A DNA stretch of 64,000 nt, taken from NCBI GenBank assembly GCA_016808115.1, contig JAEQBH010004555.1, positions 80,636-144,635 of the forward strand. The letters are read 5' to 3'. This stretch comes from Tetrastigma voinierianum. Lineage: Eukaryota; Streptophyta; Magnoliopsida; Vitales; Vitaceae. The notes beneath the pieces were generated by a model that searched no databases, was not told where the DNA came from, and saw only the letters and a program-made list of their open reading frames with translations. A program made the translations under genes and the position numbers. This document shows, piece after piece, positions 32,041 through 43,828 of the stretch (position 1 is its first letter; every line of letters begins with the position of its first letter).

Positions 32041-32475
32041 AGTGTGCCCTTACCAAAAGGCTTCCTTGTTGCCTTTCCTTGTAAGCATTATTCACAAGTG
32101 GGCAATTCAAACTTTGCATTTGATCCTAAAAGACCATCACCAGGCTAGTCTATTCATTCTATCTTGCCACATATGTCTGTCTAGCATGCAAGCATGAATC
32201 AAACTTATTATTGCTAGATTCGATAAGATAAGAAAAAGAAACATTATTATTATAATTACTACATTGTGTGTCCAATACCATAAAACCATTCATATGTCCA
32301 TAACCATAAATTGTAGTCTTATCAGCAATCCTTACATAATTATCTTCAAAAAACAAATTATATCTAATTTTAACAAAAGCAAAGACCCGAGAGGAAACTA
32401 GATTTCGTGAATGTCGGGAGCATAAAAGAACATCATGTAAGGTAAAGCATTGTGACCTTGCAGAGTGCAATTCCT
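32041..32475 (-). pseudogene. copia pre-integrase domain relic
   Basis: The minus frame reads LTLHDVLLCSRHSRNLVSS, YGYGHMNGFMVLDT, then an HARxxxV segment, and ends with LPTCE, a stop, and CLQGKATRKPFGKGT, the H-H-C-C zinc-finger region preceding copia integrase. The first part aligns well with the family; the HARLGH histidine motif is altered to HARQTY. It is cut at 32041. Confidence 0.82.
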
Positions 32476-32502
32476 TTTACTTCAGCTCGATCATTTTGTA
32501 CC

Positions 32503-32524
32503 TACATATATATATATATATATA

Positions 32525-32577
<53 letters not shown>
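32503..32577. repeat. TA dinucleotide microsatellite
   Basis: About 75 bp of TA repeats with one internal break (accat near 32525), lying between the gag and pre-integrase parts of the copia relic where protease would be expected. Forward frames give a meaningless Tyr-Ile repeat. Confidence 0.95.
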
Positions 32578-32580
<3 letters not shown>

Positions 32581-32734
32581 AACCACTTGAAGTCGGCGAA
32601 TCAGCGAATGGAGTCCGATCGGCTTCATGGTACATTTGCTCCTACATCTCACGGTCCACGAAGACGATTAAGTAAGCAATACGAATTGCGAAATAAAAAT
32701 TTCATTAATAAAATGGCGCATGAAGAGACAAACT

Positions 32735-33620
32735 AAACGGTACCTTTTTTAGGCTCAGTGCAATCACGAGCAAAATGGCCCGTGCCAATTGTAACATGTC
32801 GATTTTGTCTTGTCCTCCTTTCCACCACCCTTCTTTTGGTGTTTGTTTTGGTTCTTCCTTTGCCATGGTCCTTTACCAGCCTTTCCCTTTTTGTTAGTCT
32901 TCCATTTACTAACATTCTTCTTTCATTTAAATCCAGAAGCCTTGGAAGTCTTAGGCCCGACCATATATGTGAGCATCGGGTTTAGCGAATTCAAGCGAAG
33001 AACCGTGCTTTCAAACTCACAAATGGTGGGCAATATCAGCGAAAGTCCCAATACTTTCATTATGAGTCATATTGACTTTCATGTGCTCCCAACACTTACA
33101 TTAAAGATCGAATAACCTTGAACTTGTTGTTCGTAGTAAGTTGGTGACCGTGATTTAAGCTCGATGATCATACGACATGTCCCTTAAATGTTGTTTCATG
33201 GATTTATTTGGGACCTTTTTATAAGTGTCAAACTTGATTGTTAATTGCCTTAGTTTGGAGACATAAATTCCTCCAAACTTCTCTTTCAAAGCAAGCCAAA
33301 TAGCGAAGCCGGTTGGATGATGTTGATGCTTTCGAACTTTGAGTCATCATTCATGGAGCTAATTAAAATCCCTTTAGCATTGGAATCCTTTTTCTTCCAT
33401 GCATTATAAGCATCCATATCACGTTTAAATTGTTCAAGATTGGCATTGTCACCACTAGTTATAGGCTGAACCAAAACTTTTGTTATAGCCTCTAATGCAT
33501 CTTGTTCCTCGAGACATAATGCATTTTGAGTTGCGGAAATGTTGTAATTATTACCATTTAGCTTCTCCCCCTTGTCTTCAGCCAATGATATTTTGTGGCC
33601 ATAGTTAATCCACAAACTAC
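32735..33620 (-). pseudogene. copia gag relic
   Basis: The minus frame 33615-33286 reads EKLNGNNYNISATQNALCLE, then AYNAWKKKDSNAKGILISSM, matching plant copia Gag (K-LNG-x-NY opening; A-x-x-AW-KKD core). Past a frameshift, near 32915-32740, a Lys-rich segment leads to HFARDCTEPKK, the end of the CCHC zinc knuckle, with the first Cys pair damaged. Gag would package element RNA. Confidence 0.85.
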
Positions 33621-34764
33621 AATTTTAACAAAATCACAAGTATCAATTTCATGTCATATACATCACACAAGACACAATTTTAAATCTATAAAAAATATCC
33701 CACAATAATAAAGAAAGTTCACTATGTTTCCCAATCTGTACTTTCATTAAATATGACAATTTTAAAATAGAAGTAAAATTGTTACAATTCTATTCTAGAT
33801 GAGAATTCAATGACTAATTCTATCAATCTCAGAATAAAAAAAATAATATTAATAAAATATCAATATCATTACATCAAAATGTATCTAAAAAAAAATTCAA
33901 AAAAAAAGTCCAGAAACCCTTTTTTTTTATAATCTAACTCGAACTTTTGATCCACTCCAAAAGTGATCCTTCTATTCGGAAACACAGTAGAGAAATGTTT
34001 CAAGCATGCATCACCGACAATATTTCAACAATACCCACATACATTGGAGGCGTGCACTATCATTTCCCTCAATAGGGACTTGTTTTGGAAATCAAATTTT
34101 GTAACCTCCATATATTATATTTTAAAAAAACTTTGTAATACAGTGGTGTATTTAATTTGAAATATAACGTCTACTTGGTTATATTTGTAATACAAACATA
34201 TTGAAGACAGTGTGAAGTCAACTTCTCCATGAACCAAAACTAAAATCTGGAAAAACTTTCCAGAAAGTAACATTTCAAGAGGTAACATTTTGGGACTTTA
34301 TATCTTTCTGTACACACGTCTGAATTCAGTGTAAAATATATCGTTGGAAAGATATCATTTCACGCTTTAAAATGGTATAAGTTTCGAAAAACAATACCAG
34401 AACATAGTAACCATAAAACAAATCAAAACTTACCGTTTTTTATTTATTTATTTATTTATTATTATTTTTTCACAATAAAATTCCAGAATTTTGTCTCAAA
34501 AATTTCAGAAAATGTGTATCAATGACCAACCTTTGGATAAACATAACTTTCACTACCCATATCCGTTTTTAATGTTCTATATACCGATTTAAAGAGTGCA
34601 TTTCCTAGTATATGAATATATAATTTTCATGACAAAATCATATTCGACATTAGGGCCAAAATTACAGCCATAATCATTTTTTTTTTTCACAGAATATAAA
34701 AAAACTTGAGTTTTCATGGAAATTCATGCAAATCATCAAGAACCACATTGAAATTCATCAATCC

Positions 34765-35075
34765 TTGCTCTGATATTTCAGTTCTTTCAAATAAAATGCG
34801 GAATACTTACTTGATATGATGAATCCACAAAGTGTTCTTGATAATCACTAGATGTAAGTGTAAATTACAAAGAAAATACACTTGAATTCCTGGCCGTTTA
34901 CTCAATACTTGTTGTTTTGTGCGAGATAATTGTTCTTTTGTTCTCTTTTCTTCTTCCTCTTTTTGTCTTCCCACTTATTTTAATATTTAAAGTTATTTTC
35001 CAAAAGAACACAACTCTACAAGAGAGATATATCAATAAACTATGTGTTATATTCAAACTATATAATATATTCAGC

Positions 35076-35160
<85 letters not shown>

Positions 35161-35234
35161 TATATATATATATATATATGTTAGTTGGTTGGAGTCAAAA
35201 CCCGTCTTGGGCAACCCGACTTAAATTTCCAACA
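34765..35234 (-). repeat. copia 5' LTR with primer-binding site
   Basis: ATATCAGAGC on the minus strand (34776-34767) matches the initiator-Met primer site TGGTATCAGAGC. The LTR lies to its right and, on the minus strand, starts TGTTGGAAATTTAAG at 35234. Its interior is expanded by TA repeats at 35078-35180. No second copy was found in the window. Confidence 0.7.
35078..35180. repeat. TA microsatellite within copia LTR
   Basis: About 80 bp of TA repeats, a GC break at 35159-35160, then 20 more bp. Likely grown after insertion. Confidence 0.95.
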
Positions 35235-35927
35235 TATTTGAAGAAAAATAATATAACAATGGCCTTTTTTAATTTGTCATGTTTGTATTTTCTCTTTAAT
35301 TTCAACTTATTAGTACTTTTCCCATCCAGTATTTTCTTAACTATTGTATTAGCGCAGAAGCCAACTTGAATAAGCTTGAGCAGTATCGTCCCCGTCCGTG
35401 GGCTTTATGCACCAAAAAATTACAGACCTAAATCCAGTATAGAAAAAGTGAACTTAGATTTGCTACAGCACATGACAACACAAATGATGGAAGTAATTTC
35501 AAGAAACATACTAATTCCAAAAATCATGCAAATCATGGTGATGATACACTCTCAACTGACCTAAAAAGTTAAAATGTTGAGGAAATGTTTCTATACACAA
35601 TCCTTGAATGCATCATGGAACCTGAAGAAAAGTATTGTGCTTTAATTATATAAATGAAAAGAAACTAGATGAGTAAAAGTCTATCCCCTCTTCGTTATTT
35701 TAGAAATGAAAAGGGAAAAAAAATCAAAACCTAAAAGCGCCCTTGATTGTACACACTTCATTGAGCTATTAGTTTTATGAAAGAAAAGCCTTGTCCGAGA
35801 ATATAGTTAATCCCCTTCTTTCTTAACTTTAATCCTTGATATCTTGCTCCAATAAACTTTTAAAGCGTAGATTTTAGTTCTGTTGAAAATTAATTTCCAA
35901 ATACTAAAAACTGTAATCATCTATCTT
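35235..35927. other. Unassigned AT-rich interval
   Basis: No recognisable gene or repeat boundary. It separates the copia LTR from the hAT element and may be host DNA, possibly intron of the disrupted ankyrin gene. Confidence 0.35.
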
Positions 35928-35935
35928 CCTTCAGC

Positions 35936-37615
35936 TAGGGCTGGTAACGAGCCAAGCTACTCGGGCTCGGCTCGAAAAAATCTCGGCTCGGGCTCAGCTC
36001 ATGAGCTAAGCGACTGACTTGGCAGGCTTGATAAATCTCGGGCTCAGCTCGGGCTCGGCTCGAAAAAAGCTCTGCTCGGGCCGCGGGACCTGTGATCCAG
36101 CTGGGCGAGGCTTCCGCTGATCTCGGCCGGCGGGATCTGGTCTTCCGCCGGTGCGATCGGAGCTCGGGGCGCGCCGGGTGAAATGCCAGTCATGTGTCCC
36201 GGATATCGATGTAATGGATCCTCGAAGATCTAGATCCGGTCGACATGGGTGGCAAATGTGAATTCTCACGAGCCCAGATTGGGGACGACGAAGGCAAATT
36301 CGAGCTCGGCGAATCCGCCAGGTCGAACGGGGCTTGTACCCTAGATCTCTAGATTTGCTTGGTAGTGGAAATGGTACCGCGATGGGCGAAGGTGTCGTGA
36401 CGGTATGTTCCGGTGTGGATAGCGTGAAAGAGGTCTTTGGCGAAGGGACGTCGAGGAAGGACATGGATGTTGGGTGTAATGGTAGTGCGATCGGTCGATC
36501 CTGGTGTCTGAGAATGGGTTACAAATATGAGGGTATTGGGGCTCCTGTGGAAACTATAGAGGTTGGTGGCCATGAGCTTAGACAAGGTTTACCGATCTTG
36601 AGTAGCATTGAGGGCAAAATGCACGGTTCTTGATACGATCAATTCGGCTGATGAACATGGATCCCGATCCTCTCAAATCTGGGGGTATTGGGGCGCTGGA
36701 TATTAGTGCTGGGACTTAACCCGGCGCATCTAGGCGTGGGTATGGGTAAAAAGGCATCAGGGTGATCGTGGGACAGGGTTTATAGAGGAAACAAGGGTAG
36801 GCATGCAGGTTTGCCAGGCCAAGCTGATTATGTAGGGAGTGCCACCGTCCCGGTACTGGATATGAGAATTTGGGCGGCCGTTCGACATGGTGGGCGGATT
36901 ACGGATCTCAGTCCGGCGTGGTGAAGCTATGGGTCTTAAATTAATCATGCGCGGCTTGGTAGTCGAGGATGGTGGTAGTAACTTAACCATGTGCGTGGTA
37001 TATTGCTAAATAGTTTGCGTTGTTACTAATGAGTTTGCTTAGCGAGGATCTTGTTGATATATTATTTCTTTATTTAGATAATTGATTAAAACCAATCATG
37101 TTTCTTATTCAATGATTTAATTATCTTATTTCTTCACTCTTGCAATTTCTACTTGTTTTAATTCTATTTCATAATTTTACGGTTGCAAAAATTTGTTTGA
37201 CGTGGGATCTGCGTAATCAAAGAAACAAATGTTGAAGGAAATTTGACTTTATGACTTTAGCATCAATTGCTAAATCAACTAAAATTAAAACAAATCCCAT
37301 AGAAAATTATTTCCCTTAATTGATGTATTTGTTATGATTGATTACAAAAAGTTAAAAGTATATGAATTTGAGCTTGAGGATTGATTACAATACAAACTTG
37401 TATAGGCTCGGGATTGGAGGCGGGCTCGAGGTTAAGCTCGAGCTCGTTCATATGGAAGCGAGCCTGAGCTCAAGCCAAGCTTTCTTTAAATCAAGCCGGC
37501 AGGCTTTGTTTAAGCTCGTTCAAAAGCTCGGCTCGGGCTCGAGCTTGCTCGTAAATTAACAAGCCTAGCTCGAAATGTTCAAAGCTCGGCTCGGCTCGGC
37601 TCGTTACCAGCACTA
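35936..37615. mobile_element. Non-autonomous hAT element with GC-rich cargo
   Basis: Terminal inverted repeats of 18 bp, TAGGGCTGGTAACGAGCC on the left and TAGTGCTGGTAACGAGCC on the right (other strand), differ by one base. Perfect 8-bp target duplications CCTTCAGC lie at 35928-35935 and 37616-37623, the hAT hallmark. Subterminal regions (35945-36085; 37405-37607) are full of GCTCGG/CCGAGC repeats in inverted arrangement, probable transposase-binding sites. Between them lie a GC-rich block (36085-37010) unrelated to the surroundings and an AT-rich block (37010-37400). No transposase was seen. Confidence 0.92.
36006..36990. other. GC-rich cargo of the hAT element
   Basis: Open frames of 152 codons on minus (36464-36006) and 99 codons on plus (36334-36633) overlap here. 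The minus frame is Pro/Arg/Ser-rich and the plus frame Gly-rich; neither matches a family I recognise. Base composition differs sharply from the AT-rich neighbourhood, which suggests capture of a host gene fragment or an old transposase-free filler. The true coding strand is undecided. Confidence 0.4.
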
Positions 37616-37623
37616 CCTTCAGC

Positions 37624-38277
37624 TTCTTTTTATCATTTTCTGAAAAATTAAAAAAAAAGGAAAATATATCAGCACTAATGGTTCCTTTTTGAGAAGTACA
37701 CAATTATGCTTTTGTAGTCCTTTTCCAAAAGATGATCAAAAATCCAAAATAGGGAAAATTGCATACAACCTCTAAAAATAAAAGAATTAAGAATGAAAAT
37801 GATTATGTTACTCAAGAACTAGGGTAACTGGATATATTACTAATTTACCGTTTTCCATCTAACGGTTTTATGATTTTAAAAAGTGAAATAGAACTATGTT
37901 GAAAAGGTCTTAATATTCATAATTTAGTGTAAAATAGTATAGAGCACACATTTCCATTGGGATCAATTTTCCCTTGCAATTTTTAATACCTTTAGAAGGT
38001 ATAATGCAAGGAATCGCTACCAGATAATGAAATGATTGCCTGAATTAATTATCTGCAATATTGACATTTTCTTCTGAGCAAACTTAACTGATATGAAGAA
38101 GCAGTTTCATTCTTTTCTATGAAGAATTTGTTCACTAAGAACCTGCAAATTTGCCAACATGGTTTTTCGTTTGGAAAATTTCTACCGACAGAGTTTGTGG
38201 GGTTCGATTGCCCAAGACGGATTCATCTCAGCTTAATGTTGCTAAAGATCATAATGTTCTTCTGAGCAGGGTATTTA
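37624..38277. other. Unassigned interval between hAT and copia element
   Basis: AT-rich with no convincing ORF. TTGCCCAAGACGG at 38208-38220 recurs inverted at 35202-35214 inside the copia LTR, so a small LTR remnant may be present. Confidence 0.35.
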
Positions 38278-38282
38278 TTCTG

Positions 38283-38787
38283 TGCTAAATTATTTTGTAA
38301 AAACCAAGAGTATTTATTGATCCAAAAACAATTGATCAATAATCAAATAACCCAATAAATACATTACAAAATAATAACTTTATTAGAACAATGAAGCATA
38401 TCAATTCGTACTGGGTAGAAAACATACTTGGCATGGATCTGGAATTGTTGGCTGCCATTAGTTTCCAAAATCTACAAGGGATGAAATCAAAGAAAGGTTA
38501 GGGTTGAAATGGATTTTTCCTTCTTCCCCAAAGTGTGTTTTACCAAACCCTTGTCAAATTCTAAAGCTCTATTTACTTATATATATAGAGCACAAGGGAA
38601 CAATTAGGCTTTGGTCCAAAGGATTTACCAAAGCAAGGGAGAAAATATAACCACGAGTCCATAACTAGTTAATATTAAATCATCCCATAAATGACCCATA
38701 ATTAACATGCACAATTATACAATTAAAATTGTAATATGATTATGCTTAGTCCATAATTAATAAATTAATCTAACATTCTCCCACTTT
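38283..38787 (-). repeat. 3' LTR and polypurine tract of copia element 2
   Basis: The LTR (38283-38775) begins, on the minus strand, TGTTAGATTAATTTATTAAT. The minus-strand polypurine tract AAAGTGGGAGAA (38787-38776) directly precedes it. A TATATATA-like box occurs near 38578-38588. Confidence 0.88.
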
Positions 38788-38794
38788 GACAACA

Positions 38795-39016
38795 TAATCA
38801 TAACTCAAATGTTTTTTCAATAGATTTGCATAGCCATAACCAATCATATACAATTAACACATCGAGAGGATGCCTAAATCGTACATAATCAAGCGCTACT
38901 AATCAAAATCATAACTTAAATGCTTCAATAAGAGACTTACATAGCCATAACCAATCATATACAATTAATACACCGAGAGGATGCATAAATCGTACATAAT
39001 TAGGCACTATTGATCT
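38795..39016. repeat. 111-bp tandem duplication in the copia 3' region
   Basis: CATAGCCATAACCAATCATA and the following block with CGAGAGGATGC and TAAATCGTACATAAT occur at 38829 and again at 38940, an offset of 111 bp, with few differences. Lies between RNase H and the polypurine tract. Confidence 0.85.
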
Positions 39017-39329
39017 AGAAGCATTTCAATGACAAGAGTATTGATTCAATAGAAAGAGAAAACATCATTATGTCATTCATATGGTCAAAATGACACAAAA
39101 TCATAAGATAATGACAAATGCTCAAAATATTGCATGTAATAACAAAAAACATGAGCTTTCCTTAAAAAATACATGAAAAGAAAAACTCTCACTAAAACAA
39201 ATATTCTAGGCTCCTAACAATCCCATGTGAGTGACGTGTTCTTGAAACACACAAATAGATAAGCCTTTGTTTAGTGGGTCTGCCAACTTGCTAGTCATAG
39301 GCGTGTGCTCAATTGAAATGAGGGACTCT

Positions 39330-40420
39330 ACAACTTTCTATTTCACAAAAAAGAACTTCACATCAATGTGGTTGGAGCGAGAAGTGCTTTTAGTGTTCCT
39401 AGAGAAAGATACAACTGTGGAATTATCAAATAACAATTTTAGCAGTCTAGAAATGGAGTTAACAACCTCCAAAGCATAAATGAAGTTTCGCAACCATATT
39501 GCATAACAAGTAGCCTCATAACATGCCACATACTCTAGTTCCAAAATAGAAGAAGAAGCTATAAGTATGTGACACTTTTCCGCAACAGATCAACCAGGCA
39601 TCATAAAGAGATAGCGAGGAAGTGGACTTTTATCAATACGTAGCCTACATAATCGAATCACTACAAAACCAACCACCTCAAGAGTGTCGATATGCGATAT
39701 GTTAACATGAGATCCTTGGTACCACGAAGATACCTCAAAACTTTTCTTAGCTGGCTTTCAGGTGGCTTTGACCAGATCCTCAAGTACCTACAACCGCATG
39801 ACAACAAAAGTACTATCGAGGGCGTGTGCATGCCGAGCATACATCGAGAACACAATTGAAGAATAGGAATTTGCTTTTCATTTGATCTCTCCTCGATATC
39901 ATTTTAAGGACATTGGCCTTTGGAAAATCCGTCACCCTTTACAATTGGTGTCGTACCAGAAGAACATAATTACATATTGAACCTTTTTAGAATGCGTATA
40001 ATATACGTCTGTTGAGACAATCTCAGAATGCCACTAGGTCTATCGTGAAGTATGCAGCATACTTGAGACCTAAGATACTTCCCCCGAATCCTTCATATAA
40101 AAAAGCTAAGTAATATATGCTTTGTCTCAACTATGAGTTAGTATCATTATTTCTGAGCAAAATATCATCAACATATAAAACTAAGAAAATGTATTTGCTC
40201 CCACTGACCTTCATATATATGCATTGATCGAATATGTTCTCCTTAAAACCATTGGCGGTGACAACTACATCAAACGAGATACATTTAATGCGGAAGCACC
40301 TTTACCTTTAATAAATGGTCTGGAGCTTCTAGGTTTATTTCCTCAATTGTTTCATTATCAAGAGTGGCTATTAGATGTTGGTAAATAACGGGGCTAGAGA
40401 TCAGAGCGGAAGTAATAGGC
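39330..40420 (-). pseudogene. copia RT and RNase H relics
   Basis: RNase H: minus 39544-39338 reads ELEYVACYEATCYAIWLRNF, then SRSNHIDVKFFFVK (family: AEYVA-x-x-EA, S-K-HID-x-K). RT: minus 40260-40140 reads YIFLVLYVDDILL, with the catalytic YVDD intact at 40164-40175; SQLRKVLRYLRGTKDLMLTY (39750-39690) marks the end of RT. Frameshifts separate the pieces. Confidence 0.87.
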
Positions 40421-40439
40421 ACTAGAATCAAAACTGGAT

Positions 40440-41160
40440 GTTCCTTCGACACAATTTCTCTTAGCCCTTGGCTTGTACAAATATCATCCTCAAAATAGAT
40501 AGCTCAATTACTCTAGTGGTGTTCAACAAACAATAAAACTTGGAACCTCTTGATCCCACACAATAACCAATAATGTACCCATTGATGGTCTTTGGATCAA
40601 GTTTCTTAGATTGTGGGTTGTATGATCCCACTTCCTCCTTGCAGCCCCAAACATGGAAGTAACGAAGACTAGGCTTCTTCTGTTGACCATAGCTCATATG
40701 GAGTCTTAGGAATAGATTTACTAGGCACATGTGTCAAAAACTGAGAAATCAAGATCCAGAATAATCTCATCCTTAATTAATCTCTCTGTTCTTCTAGAAA
40801 TATGAATCATTGCTTATGTCAAAGAATATAAGACTTTTCTTTCAATCTCAAACGCTTGGTCCTACTAACAGTATTAACAGTAGGAGAAAAGGAGAGTAAA
40901 CTATACAACTCTAATTAGTAAAGATTCTCATAAAGTGTTCCATTGACAATCAATAAAGAGTCTCGATATAAATTAACTTTTCCAGTTCAAAAAGAAAATT
41001 ATATCCAAGTCTATCCAAAATAGGTACATATATTAAATTTCTTCTAATAGAAATTATGAAGCGTATTTTGAAAAATAAATAAATTTTTTCTATATTAAGA
41101 TGCAATCTAATAATTCCTAAAGAAACAACTAGAGCTCTTATGTCGTTTCCCATGAACACG
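40440..41160 (-). pseudogene. copia pre-integrase and integrase C-terminal relics
   Basis: Minus 41159-40950 resembles the pre-integrase region (MGNDIRALVVSLGIIRLHL, IRRNLIYVPILDRLGYNF). Minus 40730-40461 is the post-core integrase segment: SYGQQKKPSLRYFHVWGCK, then LDPKTINGYIIGYCVGSRG. The integrase catalytic core between them is nearly all deleted (only about 200 bp separates the two). Confidence 0.83.
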
Positions 41161-41164
41161 TATT

Positions 41165-42330
41165 GCTCCTAACTAGTTGGACTCCTGCTTATCATCACCT
41201 TTATTTTCTGAGCGACTTCAGCTTCTTGCAATCTGTATTTACTTATACTAGACTTGTGGCAATAGTTGCATTTTCCTTAAGCCCTCTTTCTTGGGGGCAC
41301 TAAATAGAAGAGCACATTCTTGTCGGTACCCTTGGCCTGTCTTTTGCTTTTGACATACTTCTTCTCATTGAGGGTTGTATTATAAAGTACTTTTTCTCTT
41401 CCTAACTTATTTGCCTCAGGTGAGTCACCATATAAATACTCCTGGACCTTCCCTTCTTCATATCCTCCTCCTCCTTAGCAAGGATTGCAGCCATCTCTTC
41501 AATGGTCCATTGCTCCTTCTGAGCATTATAACTGGACCTAATATTGTCAAACTACGAGAGAGCAAAGTCACATGATCATAAACAACATAATTTGAAACTC
41601 CATACCAATGGTCTTAATCTTGTTGTAACAAGCTAATATTTTATCAATGTATCCTCATACCCCACTTGTCCCATCATAGAATGTGGAGTGAAGAGTATTC
41701 AAAGCTCGTTCTTCAAGGAACTTTATTGTATTTCTTATGATAGCATCCAAGGAACTCCTTTGCATTCTCAATCTTAGGAATGCTTTCATAAATAGAGTTC
41801 TTCATATGGTTCTCCATGATTATCAAATAACAACCGTTAGAATACTCTCAGTCCTCATAGGACTTTTTCTCACTTACAGAACTCTCAGTAGTGGGTTTTG
41901 GAGGAGCTTCAACTTTCAAAGCCAGTTCAGTTTCATAATCGTCAAATTCATCATGAGATATTTAACCCATTGCTTGTAATTAGTCCCATTAAGTTTCGTG
42001 ATGGCAATGACTGGAAAGCTCATTGAAGAATAAACAAGAGGAAGTAAAAAATATTATAAAACAAAGACATGCAAATTGCTCCATAATTTTGACTTGCCAT
42101 TATTGCAAGTGGTCACCAAATACTAGAGTCTATAAAATACAAAAAAAAAACTCATACATAGGTAAGAGTAATTTACTAGACGTTACAACCAAATGCGTCA
42201 ATTTCCCACGGATAGGGTAAAGTAAATTATACGCTTCCAACAATACTTAAATAGAAATCTCTTCACAAAAACTAAACATCCTACCAAATAATCAAGTCAT
42301 CGATAGGATAACTTCACTATTCATATGAAT
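41165..42330 (-). pseudogene. copia gag region, badly decayed
   Basis: Position between leader and pre-integrase requires gag. Frames on the minus strand are short. A cysteine/histidine-containing, lysine-rich stretch at about 41290-41230 is the likely zinc knuckle. No long match can be claimed. Confidence 0.45.
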
Positions 42331-43338
42331 AATATAAAATTGATGCACAATACGGGAGAAATTATAGTTACAACATCAATTCCAAAAAATATCTTACATG
42401 CTTAAACTCGCGAGAGGCAAGCTCATAAGCATTCAATATTTCTCAATTTTACCCAAATACAATAAAATAATTTTATTCACAATATGATGCTATAAATAAT
42501 CATAAATAGCATAAACATAAATTGTTAAAGCAACATGTAAAAGACTAATGAAAAGATTGTAAATTTGGGTAAAAAATCGACCACTGTTCCATAATAAAAT
42601 TTAATACTTAATGTGATAGAAAAGCTGGCATAAAGAATACAGTTTTTCCAGTATATCATAATTAAAAAACCAAATAGTAATAATAAAAATAAAAGGAGAA
42701 TTTCAATGACTAAAATTTTATGTTGTGCAGGGCTGCCATGGCACTCAAATTATATTTATTATTATTATTAATTGAAAAAAAAATCAATATGTCATATCTA
42801 ATCAAGGAATAAAGTAATATTAAAAAAAAATATTCCTCCAGAAATCATTTCTGACACATTCCTTATAATTAAAAACGTGTTTTTGGTTGTGGAATCACGT
42901 GACCAGCATTTGGGTGTTGACATATTAATTCGTTACTATCAAGATAAAATAATGCATATTAAGAATAATCATATTAATTCCTACTAATATTGAATGGACG
43001 TATGTCGCATTTCAAAACTATTCACGTTTTGAATACTAAGATAAAAAGAAGTAATATTAAGGAACCATCATATTTGTAATAACATAATATTAAAGATTCC
43101 TTGATCTTTAATATATCATTCAAAACGTGTTTTCGTTTGATTTAAAAACGAATATGTCATATCTACTCAAGGAATAAAGCAATATTAAAAATTTCTTGTG
43201 AAATCCGTTTCTTTGATAGATTTTATGAAGAAGCAAATACAAGCAAAATTTCATGGTTTCAAAACCGACAATAAAAAAAATGAACAAACCCAGAAAATCA
43301 AGAAAAACGAATTTGATAACTTCAATATAGATTAAAAC
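42331..43338. other. copia 5' leader, AT-rich, with dispersed direct repeat
   Basis: Non-coding leader between the primer site and gag. A roughly 70-bp block (aatatgtcatatct-actcaaggaataaag and following) occurs at about 42787-42856 and 43150-43220. Confidence 0.55.
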
Positions 43339-43823
43339 GGTTCTGATATTAATTATTAAATTATTTTATAAAAACCAAGAGTATTTATAGATCTAAAAAA
43401 CAATTGATCAATAATCAAATAATTTAATAATACATTACAAATTAATAACTATTCACGGCAAATGAGGCATGCTCGATTCGTCTTTGGTAAAAACATACCT
43501 GTGATTGGCTACCATTGGTGTTTCCAAATGCGCAAGGAGCAAAATCAAAGAAAGGCTAGGGTGAAAGATGAATATTTCCTTCTCCTCAAAGTGTGCTCTA
43601 AAATTAACGTAAAATTACATAACTCTATTTACTTATATATATAAGCATGAGGAGCAATTAGTTTTGGTCCGTGGGCACACAACGGGAGAAGATAGAACCG
43701 TGGGTACATGCTTGGATTAATATTAAACCATCTCATAAATGACTCATAGTGCACGTGCACAATTATACAATTAAAATTGTAATATGATTATGCTGAGTCC
43801 ATAATTAATAAATTAATCTAACA
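43339..43823 (-). repeat. 5' LTR and primer-binding site of copia element 2
   Basis: LTR 43354-43823 is the partner of 38283-38775 and has the TATATATA-like box near 43633-43642. TTAATATCAGAACC on the minus strand (43352-43339) corresponds to the TGGTATCAGAGCC primer site. Confidence 0.88.
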
Positions 43824-43828
43824 TTCAG

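Larger units (their letters stand above)
32041..35234 (-). mobile_element. Ty1/copia relic on the minus strand (5' part)
   Basis: From right to left it holds an LTR (34779-35234), primer-binding site, leader, gag (33620-32735) and the pre-integrase zinc-finger region (32475-32041). It stops at the Athila LTR end; integrase core, RT and RNase H are missing. Two long TA microsatellites lie inside it. Confidence 0.82.
38283..43823 (-). mobile_element. Ty1/copia retrotransposon, both LTRs, minus strand
   Basis: LTRs at 38283-38775 and 43354-43823 align along their length. Flanks TTCTG (38278-38282) and TTCAG (43824-43828) are a probable 5-bp target duplication with one change. The minus strand carries, right to left, primer site, gag, pre-integrase, integrase, RT and RNase H relics, then a polypurine tract next to the left LTR. 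The 5541-bp length is normal for copia. All domains contain stops. Confidence 0.9.

Noticed and set aside
34917..35369. 150-codon + frame with a Tyr-Ile repeat
   Set aside because: The repeat is TA microsatellite DNA within a copia LTR; no protein-like composition outside it.
36180..36320. Possible vector polylinker (BamHI, BglII, SalI, EcoRI and SacI-like sites close together)
   Set aside because: The sites fall inside a well-bounded hAT element with perfect 8-bp duplications; the longest polylinker-like match (AATTCGAGCTCGG) fits the element's own GAGCTCGG repeats.
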